Shown here one piece after another: positions 22,023 to 32,009 of a DNA stretch of 32,974 bases. A model generated the notes under the pieces. That model saw only the letters and a list, made by a program, of their open reading frames with translations, searched no databases and was not told the origin of the DNA. The stretch is from Ichthyophonus hoferi (Eukaryota; Opisthokonta; Ichthyosporea; Ichthyophonida; Ichthyophonidae): NCBI GenBank assembly GCA_002751075.1, contig NAOQ01000008.1, forward strand, positions 84,396 through 117,369, in the 5' to 3' direction. How positions within the stretch are numbered: position 1 is the stretch's first letter; each line of letters opens with the position of its first letter. A program made the translations under genes and the position numbers.

Positions 22023-22725
22023 TTATCAGAATCTGTGTCAGTTCTATTGGCTTTCTCACAGATGTCAGTATCTCCAATTTTATAACTGGTAGTGGTTAGC
22101 ATTGCTTGACCAATGTTAGTAATAGTCACTTGATCAGATCTATCTTTAAGGCACAGTTAGAGAGATAAAGGTTTTATTGAAGATCCATATACCAACTCTC
22201 TAGGTAACTGGCTGTAGCATTGATGTCTCTGTTCTGATTCAGAAGGAATAGATGCTTTGATGCATTTAGATGAAACTGTGGAAATTGCACAATGAGAACG
22301 ATCAGTAAGTGGTTATATATTACAATGTAAATAATAACTATCGTCGCTTGTTAATGTTAGTAAGCAGTTCTCTGGGTTAGACTACTGCCTTCAACAACAC
22401 AGACATCAAAGAATGATACCGTGACCATCTCTATCTATTCCTTGATAACAGATTTTATATTAAATGCCTTTGGAGTCTCACAAGGTCATCAGCCAACAAC
22501 TGGCTACCCAACTAACTGTGCTCTCCTTATTAGCCTGATGGGCCAAATCCTCAACTTCTGCTGATGTATTTTTATAATAAAAAATTGTGTCTTAGCCTGT
22601 CTGTACTCCGTGTAGGCAAAGGGACACGATAAGACACCCTTTAATTCGGTATCATCCCTCCTTTTAAACGAATATAGGTTACAGGGACGCTTCTGTTTCT
22701 ACTTTGTTTTCCAACACAATATTAT
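22022..22725. repeat. dispersed repeat R1, copy 1
   Basis: It abuts the truncated transposase. The part at 22022-22295 matches 31229-31440 (GTGTCAGTTCTATT, AGTATCTCCAATT-TATAACT, GGTAGTGGTTA, CTCTAGGTAACTG, TAGATGCTTTGATGC). The part at 22400-22510 matches the repeat at 27600-27720. The part at 22585-22725 matches 30070-30190 and 31720-31845 (GTGTCTTAGC, AAAGGGACACG, AACGAATATAGGTTACAGG). An inverted pair GTGTCTTA/TAAGACAC brackets the AAAGGGACACG block. No coding sequence is recognised. Confidence 0.7.
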
Positions 22726-23681
22726 CATTGTTGTTATGTCGATCAATTTGAGATAGATTAAAAAGACTACTTAGCCAATAGTGTCCTCTGATTGGCAGGT
22801 TTAGATGGCACTAGTTATTGTTTTATTGTTTTAGAGTGCATATACAATAGAAATTGTTGTTAATACTAAATAACTATACCTGCATAATGAAATATATAAA
22901 ATAAATAAATATTCCTTTCTGTATAATACGTTTTACCATATGAGTGGAGAGACCTTTAAATAGAGACTGTACTAGGTATTTTATAGAACTACGTACATAA
23001 TAGTAATAGTAATTGCAAATAATGTTAAATTATCATAGTTATAAAAATATTCCTTTTTATAACACGCTGTATTGTGTCATTTTATATAAGCCCGGACATC
23101 CACGATTACTCGATACACAAAGATCAATGCCTATATGAACTAGCTACGACCACAAAAGACATTGCCTATTATAACTGTTAAAAGCTAAGCAGTCATTGCA
23201 CTTCTACAGTTCATTATTTATTACTATTATATTTGCTTACTATTAGAAATAAAAGACGTTTCCTCCTAGTTTGATAGGAATTCTTTCTGAATGTTCAATA
23301 TTTCTTATTTAGAGCTTGGTGTTATAAGGTCGAGAATTTAATCAACTCATAGAATAACTTACATTAATCGCCCGCAACCAATCACATACTATATAGGTAT
23401 CGATCAGTTATTTTCAATAATAACTGTGTGTAGACTGAGATAAGGTTTTATGGTAACCCCAAGACAGTCAAATAATAAAAGGAAAAAAATGGCAATCTAT
23501 AGCTAATAAATACTATTGTATTGAAAACAACCAACCAAATCCATTTATTACTATAGCCTGTAGAGCCGTATCTTAGCCCTAGTTCTACTATTAATACTAC
23601 ATAAAGGTTGTATCATGCCATTGACACCAATTATTATATTCCTGTTTTTAAAAGTAAAAGCTGATATATTTGTTTATGAAG
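22726..23681. other. gene-free stretch, 3' flank of the zinc-knuckle gene
   Basis: AT-rich sequence without recognisable genes. The portion nearest 23681 is presumably the 3'UTR of the minus-strand gene. Confidence 0.5.
23544..23549 (-). promoter_or_regulatory. candidate polyadenylation signal of the zinc-knuckle gene
   Basis: Minus-strand AATAAA about 135 bp after the TAA stop of the gene at 23682-24719. The position is plausible, but the evidence is only the hexamer. Confidence 0.3.
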
Positions 23682-24719
23682 TTATGTGCATTTTGTATTA
23701 TTATTAGTATCTTCATGTGCACATGCATGTGAATTGCTACTCCCTCTATCATTGAAAGTAGCTTGATTTCCATTTAAATTGGGGCAGGTTCGCCTGTTGT
23801 GTCCCACTGAAAAGCAATTGCCACACATGTAATGGGTATTCTTTTTGCTGCTAGAAGTAGTGGTTACATCTTGGGGAGAAGAGAAATTTTCCATAGAACT
23901 AGACAACTGTCGGGAAAGAGGAATGCTGGAGGAATCAATTTGATAAGGTTCCGAACTGGGACCACAATTTTGCAGCATTTGCATATGTGATTGCATAGGG
24001 AAAGAGTTGCGTCGCTGTAGTCGCTGGCCAGTGTATGTCTTCATGTCCCCTATAAAGCTAGGATAGGGATGGCTTAATGGTGGAGGTGGGGTTTGAGGGG
24101 TTGGGCTCATCATGCAACCACAATCCGCATAGCAAGAGCCATGAGAGTTCACAACAAGAGAGGGAGGGCATGAACAACAGCCTGGTACAGTGCATACTGT
24201 CATAGGAAGGGGTGGAGATTGGTGTGGCATAGAGTAGGACGATAGTCTTGAGTTGGGTGGCATGTATGGGTGGAACTGTTCGCAGAGATAGTTCATAGAA
24301 GGGCAACCATGACTGTATCTGTTGTTAGGTATATGCAATCCACAATTATTAGAAGTGTTGTTGCACATGGGAGAGGAATAAGGATGATATTGTGAATACA
24401 AAGGGGGTATACTTGGTAACGGCAATACCTCTAATTTAATGTCATTAACGCCTGTTTTTGGTACACTAGAAAGGTTTGCTCTAAAGTCTTCATAGATAGG
24501 TGAAATATCTAAACATGAACCAATCATGCTCCCAGATGTACAGTCATCACTTTTAGTTGTGCAAGTACTACCCGTCCATACACTAACTTCCGATGAACTG
24601 TGAATCTCATCCTGTAGTTCCGATAGAAAAAATGAGTTGACAAATTTGTCGCTGACTTCTGAATCCTCAAGGATACTTGAAACAGTATCCGGATTGTCAA
24701 GATTCATTATCTCACACAT
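23682..24719 (-). CDS. CCHC zinc-knuckle protein, single exon, 345 residues
   Basis: An uninterrupted frame from ATG 24719 to TAA, with protein-like composition and no repeat artefact. The N-terminus (residues 1-50) is acidic, with SSILEDSEVSDKFVNSFFLSEL. The middle is Pro/Ser/Tyr-rich and low in order. A Cys-rich patch at about 173-205 (VPGCCSCPP, CYADCGC) may bind metal. One CCHC zinc knuckle, C299-x2-C302-x4-H307-x4-C312 (CGNCFSVGHNRRTC), lies near the C-terminus. Zinc knuckles of this kind usually bind single-stranded nucleic acid. A long disordered protein with one C-terminal knuckle recalls the metazoan ZCCHC2/ZCCHC14 group, but no other shared domain is visible, so this is only a suggestion. 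The lack of introns differs from the two genes at the left and would fit a retrocopy or simply a compact gene. No close neighbours. Confidence 0.7.
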   Translation of the reverse strand: MCEIMNLDNPDTVSSILEDSEVSDKFVNSFFLSELQDEIHSSSEVSVWTGSTCTTKSDDCTSGSMIGSCLDISPIYEDFRANLSSVPKTGVNDIKLEVLPLPSIPPLYSQYHPYSSPMCNNTSNNCGLHIPNNRYSHGCPSMNYLCEQFHPYMPPNSRLSSYSMPHQSPPLPMTVCTVPGCCSCPPSLVVNSHGSCYADCGCMMSPTPQTPPPPLSHPYPSFIGDMKTYTGQRLQRRNSFPMQSHMQMLQNCGPSSEPYQIDSSSIPLSRQLSSSMENFSSPQDVTTTSSSKKNTHYMCGNCFSVGHNRRTCPNLNGNQATFNDRGSSNSHACAHEDTNNNTKCT

Positions 24720-27436
24720 AGTTTATAGTTGTGGGTATGTGGTAATAAACTGCTGATCACACTGTGTAAATAAATAAAAATAGATTGCAACCGTAACACA
24801 ACCTCGAAAAATTCAATCACAGACTAGATGCATACAAGAAATTGTTTAGTTAGTAAACATAGCACTATATATATATAGTGTTGCAGTACTTATAGTGGTA
24901 GAGAGATAGGTAGATCTGAGTTATGCGACAATACTGAGGGATAAACTAGTGTTAGAACTATTCTATTATACCCCGGGGCTAATATTTTATTGGCATAGTC
25001 AGGATGGTATTTTTACACATGATATCTCACTATCCTAACATATTATTTAATGTTTATGAGTGGTTACAGAGAAATGTAGTTTGTGCCTAAATGAGTTTAT
25101 GTATTATATATATAAAACTGTGAATATGTATATATATATATATACGATATGTTGTAATTATATTACCTTTTCTATTGTAGCTTATGTAAAGCCAGTGAAT
25201 CCATTGGTCAACATCAGACGCTATCTGATCGTGGTTTAGCCATAATTACAATAGATACTAGCTAACATTTGTCACACATCTTTTTATATTACAGTATCAA
25301 CTAGTAATATAATATACAACAATCATTGTATTAATTTATATTGAATTATTTATTATATTATCTTGAATTAATATATAAATGGATTTTATAGGTATACAAT
25401 ACATTATGTCTGATCTAATGGTATTCTGATCGTTTCACACATATCTTATAATGTAAACATAAGTATAGATCTATGTCTCCCAGTAATTGAGATTTATCCT
25501 TCGAATTCACATCTTATCAGGACAATTTGACCGTTATACTTACTATGATTAATTCTACAATAATTCTGATTAGGCAATGTTTACCTTAGTAAGTATAATA
25601 TAATTAAGAGATAGCGTAAAAATAAAATATTAATGATATTTAACTTGAAGCAAAAACTAATGGTTAAAAGTAATAATACGTTTATGAATTTTAAAATAAG
25701 TACTTTACAGGTAACCTTTTTGTAACCTTTTTGTGGGATAATACTATTTCATAACATAATTTTGGCTTGCTTTAAAAAGATTATTTTGGTATAAGTATTA
25801 AACTATTTATTAAAGATTGGATATATTCACTGTTCAATACAACGTGATTAATTGCAAAGTGATCTCCAGTAATTAACGGTTTTTGATATTAAGCACAATT
25901 GTATAATCAATCTCATGAAAGTTATGAATATTTATGCTATATTCTATAAGCTACAAAATTATAATTCTACATATTAAAATGCTTATGAAAGTTGAGACAT
26001 CATTTGCTGTGACATTTTTGTTTAAAACGAGCGCATGATAGAGAAATTCGTATGGATGCCATAGTAGTTATGTTAGTACATACTATCAATTTTTGACTGA
26101 AAACGCTTTAATACTTGTTTTTATTTTTTTAAAGGCAAGAGGTTTGAGGGAGGAGTTTTTGTGCAACATTTCCTGCATCAGAGCCGTATAAATATAGTTT
26201 ATGTATTGAGAAGAAAAATCTCCTTGATATCCCAACTATTTTATTAAATTATTTATACTATCTAGTAGTCTGACCTTTGTAATATAAAAATACCATGAGA
26301 TGTAGGATTATTTCGATATAGTCTATTTGCTATATTAGTATGCCATACGCTAACTATTTGTCAGACTAAATAATAATAATAATTATTAACATTAAATAAT
26401 TATAGCTAAAGAGATACCCAAATTAAATAAATGCTTCTCTTTCAAACAACTTATTTAAGAGAGAATATGTATATATCTACTTTGTTATTGCTAGAGATGG
26501 TCTAAGCAGATGACTTTGATGAGAAATACTATTAATGCTCTTGATTGATAGATGTATTAATAATATGTGCATGCATACATATGCAATTGCATTTTAATAC
26601 CCATTTGTCATCAATGTCAACATGGTATGACTACCTAGGATAAGAAATCTATTCATATTAAGCATTCAAGGACATCGGAGTAAGACAATTAAAAAGGTTA
26701 AAGTTCTTTTGGAAACACAACTTGTACATAGTAGAGTACACTATTTATTTATTTTACTAATAAATATAAGAGAAAGGGGGATATTGCATCATTCAACACA
26801 GTGATAAGATTTAAATTCTTTGTCATATCTGGGTCGTGTTTCCCAGGCACTTGAACTTTGTAGTATATGTGTATATTACGTCTTGTAAATTGATTTACTT
26901 TTTATAGCCTATATAATGACAACAATGGTATTTTCATAACAATTCTTTATAATTTATTTGGAAAATCAGATATTCAGGTTTTAATTACACTTTGGCAACT
27001 ATAATATATATACATTATAATTTAAAATATGAATATAAGTACATCATAGAAAGATATGAAATATGTATAGGTAGTAAAACTATAAATGAGAGTTACCTTA
27101 TTAGAATAAATCTATAATACCATTTAGCTCTTACCCAATAGTATGCATGGGACTTGACGCTGTGTCAAACTAATATAATACCTGTAACCCAACAATTTTA
27201 CTATCATCCATCCTCCATATATTACACATTTGTAAGCTTGATTTAAATTCGCATTACTTTGTCTTACTTATTACAATCCTGTTTTAATAAAAATATCTAC
27301 AAGTGGTTATATATATTATCCATATTTTATTCTTCTTTAATATAATATATCTTCCCTTTAAATAAATATTTTAATAACTCCCTTAGGTAACGTTTATATC
27401 ATCAATTACGTATGAAAGATGACTTGATCTTATTTA
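24720..27436. other. AT-rich gene-free stretch
   Basis: Nothing coding is recognised over 2.7 kb. It includes the presumed 5' region of the zinc-knuckle gene, a palindrome CACTATATATATATAGTG at about 24864-24881 and a (TA)n run at 25128-25144. No mobile element is recognised. Confidence 0.5.
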
Positions 27437-27735
27437 AAATTGTTAGAAAAAGAAATATTTGGCTATTTTAGATATTCCATTATACAGCTATAATCATTTA
27501 ATAATATTAACAATAACACAGTCTTAAAACCGTTAAAAATGGTCACAGCAGTTTCTATTTGGATTGAGAAAATTTTGTGTATTACCCTCAAGAACATAGT
27601 AGTCTACAAAGAATGGCATAATAACAATCTCTATCCCATGGCAATAGATCCTTTACTGGATCACTTGCAAAATCTCATTGAGCCTCTAGCCAATAATCGG
27701 CTGCCCAACTAACATATAGGACATTCACTGTCACA
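27437..27735. repeat. dispersed repeat R1, partial copy
   Basis: The start (GTTAGAAAAAGAAATATTTGG, then ATACAGCTATAATCATTTAATA) resembles the starts of the copies at 29785 and 30925. The later part (CAAAGAATGGCATAATAAC, AATCTCTATC, GCCAATAATCGGCTGCCCAA) matches 22405-22510. Diverged and shortened relative to the other copies. Confidence 0.5.
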
Positions 27736-28067
27736 GGGACTATATATATATATCAGAACAATAATTTACTGTACTGAAATCTTTAATAATAACTTTTTTG
27801 TCCATTTTATGGGAGGCAGTTTATCTAATCACTCCCTACGTCCACCCTCCATACATCCATACACCACGTGTTTATATTAACCCAATATGGTGTATTTCCT
27901 TATAAAGGCAAGCCCTTCTTATTTAAGTAAAGATATTTAGCCCCTGATGATACTTTTCTGATGTAATAAAAATACATATAATCCCTTAGTTATGTAACAT
28001 AAATATCTATGAAAGCGGTATGTTCATTTTATGGCGACCACGGATTATCTAAAAGGCTTCCATACCG

Positions 28068-28086
28068 AAAAAAAAAAAAAAAAAAA
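28068..28086. repeat. A19 homopolymer
   Basis: A run of 19 A preceded by CATACCG, which pairs with CGGTATG about 45 bp upstream (near 28016). It could be the poly(A) tail of a small retroposed sequence, but no target-site duplication or RNA-derived body was identified. Confidence 0.5.
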
Positions 28087-28504
28087 CACAATCTATTAAA
28101 TTATTTGCATTCAACAAAATCACAGTTATCTAACTCTTTTACAGCGAGTTTTATCATATATTTATTCTTTATTCTTTAATTATTTTACACATACATTGGT
28201 ATTTAAACGCTGCTTCTAAGGAATTCGCCATTAAAATGAATTTAACCATATTTTATTTCGACCAATAATAATGTTTATAATCTTTGATTCGCCCATTATA
28301 ATACATTCCAATCTTTTAAACCAATTTAAATTCTTATTTTTATGCTCTATTATGTGAAAGCATTAACCCTATTGATTCATAAATAACTTGACATGCGTGT
28401 TATTATTATTAAATTGCTTGATGTAACCGTTAATAATGTAATTAATTAATGTTAAAACGGTAAAAATATAGAGTAAATATATCATACTTTTATTTTAAGG
28501 TGTT

Positions 28505-28850
28505 ACTCTGACAATGACGCTTGACAGGTGACGGACTATAGTATAAGCAAACCTGGAAGTCCCATCTCAACCACACTGTGGTTAATTTACACCATTATAA
28601 ACAAAAGCACTTCAGTAAGACTGAATTTGAATTAAATTGTATGTATGTTTAAAATAATATGGTATACAGGAACAAATATCATCTGAGTCATTACTACGTA
28701 GGTTTGATATGTAATTTTTCTATTGTCAGAAATGTTAGCTAAAACATACTTGATATTGATTAATAAAAAATAATAAATAAATAGAATAAATGCTATATTA
28801 TAATATAAATCGGGAAGTTTTGTAACGTATTATACGTGCTCCAACATCAT
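28505..28850. repeat. dispersed repeat R2, copy 2
   Basis: Same-orientation match to 13590-13900. Shared blocks include GACTATAGT-TAA-CAAA, TCTCAACCACACTGTGGT and AGACTGAATTTGAATTAAA. The copies are well diverged, with many small indels, so the insertions look old. Confidence 0.6.
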
Positions 28851-29774
28851 ATATTACGACATTATCTTTTCAGCTAAGTCTGGTTGGAATATTAAGCAAG
28901 TATACATTATAAAATTAAAAATGCGTTGTTAATTATTATATACATTTGCCTAAACTTCGTAGTAAACATATTGTACTATATATAATGTATATTTTAGCAT
29001 TTATATAGCAATTTGGAGTAGTTTTATTAATTTGTGTACTGTCTTGGAGTCTCCAATTAGTTTTTGATGTCTAGATATGGTTTTCTTCTGGGTGCTGGAG
29101 AGTATCTCAAGCCAGTTTATTAAGAACTAACCAGTTCTTGGCATAGTTCTTTCGCTGCCTTAGGGCAGGCTGTGGAGCCACCCTCTTATGGATATTATTG
29201 CAACAGCATTTGTTCATGATTAATATCACTGCAAAGACAATATACCAGACCATTAATGCATCCTATTAAGGTACATGGTAGCTGTAATAGTTATTGTTTT
29301 GAATGTATTCAATGGCTTCAAAACGGCAAAATTTGCCAAACAGATATTGCATAAAATTTTGTGGTATATACTGGGAATTCCAAATAATTGTAAATTAACG
29401 AAATGATAAATTATAATACTAGATTATGCATTTACATTTAAATTCGTACAAAGCAAAGAAGCAAAGACCTGTTTGCATCAATTTCTATAATCTCGGACGG
29501 GAAATACGAATTTACTAATCGACATTTAAAATAAAATAGTTTGGTTGTTATTACTCTTGTTAATAGTCACAAAGACATGTCAAGACCCATTTTAGTCTAC
29601 AGGGTACTAATTGTTGTATTTTTTTAGATAGATCAATTATAACATACAACATAGGAAATATAACTATAATAATAATAAATTAATTAGTAGCAAGCTATTA
29701 GTACTCAAAATAAAATAATTGATTGTTACGAGATTATGCCATGACCCATATTACTCTACCAGGTACTCCATTCA
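28851..29774. other. gene-free stretch
   Basis: No gene recognised. It contains a perfect 7-bp stem AAGAACT-AACC-AGTTCTT near 29127-29145 inside a somewhat GC-richer patch (29080-29200). Confidence 0.45.
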
Positions 29775-30190
29775 AAGGTTTTGTTAAAACAGAAATATTT
29801 AATTAATTTAAGTATTTCTTTATATAGCTATAAACATTTCATATTATTAGAAATTATTATTATGCATGCAGTCAGGAGAAATAGCTAATGAAATCTGTTG
29901 GTGTTAAACGGCAATCCAAGGTTGTCTATCAAGATTGACCCACTCAATGTTAGAGGTCCTGTGATTATATAGTAGGCCATTTTAGATCATATGCTATGTA
30001 GTCCAGATTGCACATTGCTTAAGCATTCTGATTAAGGCAAGTCCTGCTGAGTTATTTAATAATAAAAACGTGTCTTAGCATATCTGTACCCCGTGTATAC
30101 AAAGGGCCACGTTAAAGCTCCATTTAATTCAGTATTATCTATTCTTCTAAACAAATATAGGTTACGTGAACGCTCTTTTCTCTATTTAGT
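29775..30190. repeat. dispersed repeat R1, copy lacking the central block
   Basis: The left part (GTTAAAACAGAAATATTTAA, GTTAAACGGCAATCCAAG, GTCCAGATTGCACATTG) matches 30925-31215. The right part (GTGTCTTAGCATATCTGTAC, CAAAGGGCCACGTTAAAG, AAATATAGGTTACGTGAACG) follows directly. It therefore shows the uninterrupted arrangement at the site where the copy at 30925 carries an insertion. Confidence 0.7.
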
Positions 30191-30478
30191 ATTCTCACCA
30201 TGTTAGCAGAGTAAGTGTAAGTAGTTCATCATGGTTACAAAACCTGGTAAATCTCTTAAGTCAATGATTCGCAAATACTGAAAACACTTCACCCCAAGCC
30301 TACATTCATCTACTGACCTCTACGTGTGAAAACTTGATTTTATTACACCTAAACACAGTATTCAAATCCGCCTTTGAACTATCAATATTTCCAGCATTAA
30401 AGTGACACCCAGTTAACGTGAAAAACAACTGGGCAACACCCATATATTAATTACCTCAACCCTTAGCCGGCAGATGCC

Positions 30479-30700
30479 AGCCAGATGCAAGAGCCTACAA
30501 CAGAGCCAGAACCAATATCAAAGCAAAACCCAGTTCACATAAATAAATAAAAACAAGAAATACCCATATATCACCTGAACTCATCTGTCAAATGCCAGAT
30601 GCAAGAGCCTACAAGAGAGCTAGAACCAGAGCCAGAACCAGAGCCCGAACCAGAGCCAGAACCAGAACCTACAGCAGAGCCAGAGCCAAGGCTAGCTTCT
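30479..30700 (+). repeat. duplicated segment and GAGCCAGAACCA minisatellite
   Basis: The phrase CCAGATGCAAGAGCCTACAA followed by AGAGCCAGAACCA occurs at about 30481 and again at about 30594. The second copy expands into a 6/12-bp repeat of GAGCCA/GAACCA (about 30623-30695). A local tandem duplication was probably followed by slippage. Confidence 0.75.
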
Positions 30701-30847
30701 GAATCAGAGCGAGCAGGAACTTTTAACATGCAGTTTGGTAAACTGTCTTCCGCTTTTTTTACATCAGGTGCCATGTCACAGTCGCTTTTGAATGCCCTCA
30801 AGAATTTTCTACTTTATTTAGTGAACGACACGCCTACTGCTAAGTAG
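30599..30847 (+). CDS. short Glu-Pro repeat ORF of doubtful status
   Basis: An open frame beginning MQEP (not certainly with a true ATG) consists of about ten Glu-Pro dipeptides from the minisatellite. It is followed by about 50 residues of non-repetitive sequence, with a hydrophobic patch (SLLNALKNFLLYLV), and then a TAG. No family is recognised. It lies between two R1 copies in repeat-rich DNA and probably is not a gene, although an exon cannot be excluded. Confidence 0.15.
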   Translation: MQEPTRELEPEPEPEPEPEPEPEPTAEPEPRLASESERAGTFNMQFGKLSSAFFTSGAMSQSLLNALKNFLLYLVNDTPTAK

Positions 30848-30924
30848 TCACTATGTTAAGGTTCTTTTCATACTTCTTTTTATGTTTTCTATGCTTTTGG
30901 TAAAATAATCTGCATAGGCCAAGG

Positions 30925-31850
30925 AGGAGTGTTAAAACATGAATATTTAAATAAATTGGGTATTTCTTTGTGTAACTATGAACATTTAATATTATTAGCA
31001 ATTATTATTACATACGTAGCCTGGGAAAATAGTTAGTACAATATGTGGCGTTAAACGGCAAGCCAAGATGATCTATTAAAATTAAACCGGCCAATGATAG
31101 AAGTCCTGCGATAGAAGAGGCCACTTCAGGTCATATGCTGTCGAGTCCAGATAGCACATTGTTTAGGCATCCTGACTAAGGCAAGTGCTGAATTATTTAA
31201 TATTAAAAATAGGTCTTAGCATATCTATCAAAATATGTGTCAGTTCTATTAACTTGTATGCAAGTGTCAGGATCTCCAATTGTATAACTGGTAGTGGTTA
31301 TTATTGTGTCTTTAAGGCTCAGTTGTTGTGCTAGAGGTTCTATTGAAGCCCATATACCAACCCTCTAGGTAACTGACTGTGGGGATTATATTTCTGTTTT
31401 AAATTTAGAAGGGATAGATGCTTTGATGCGCTTGAGTGCAAATGTTTATGTTTTCTCATTTTATTTTGATAATCCAATACTAATATCTTCTTCCTAGAAT
31501 GACTCTTTAGCTCTTTAGCTAGATACCTCATTGGTGTAACTGCTCACATATTATATTGACAAACCAATTTATTAGGTTAAAAAAACTATTGTGTAATTAA
31601 ATTATTATGCACCTAAATTATAATGCAATTAACTAGTCTTGAGTCACAATTATTGATCTTATTATCTGGGCTTTGATTAGGCCTACTTAGTCATTTGTGG
31701 TTAGTGATCTTGTAACAATATCTATACCTTACCCCATGTATGCAAAGGGACACGTTAAAACGCCCCCTAATTTAGTATTATTTCTCTTTCTAAACGAATA
31801 TAGGTCACAGGAACGCTCCTGTCTCTACTTATTATTTTCAAGAAGTGTCA
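30925..31850. repeat. dispersed repeat R1 with a nested insertion
   Basis: Left part 30925-31220 and right part 31718-31850 match the contiguous copy at 29775-30190. Between them, 31229-31717 (about 489 bp) is flanked on both sides by ATATCTAT (31221-31228 and 31718-31725). This looks like a second element inserted with an 8-bp target duplication. The inserted block is related to 22022-22295. Confidence 0.65.
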
Positions 31851-32009
31851 TAAAATCAAACCCGTCCTTTTTACCCTCAGTTAAAGAAGAAATCATTAAC
31901 ATAAACATACAATCATTGTAGGACCAGAGCTCTTAAAAGTGAAAAAAGACATTTGAATAAGTTTTAAATAAATCAAGAGAATTCAGGAAAGAGAAAAAGG
32001 TAACATATC

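Noticed and set aside
24058-24306. 82-codon minus-strand ORF inside the zinc-knuckle gene
   Set aside because: Shadow of the longer, better-supported 345-residue frame.
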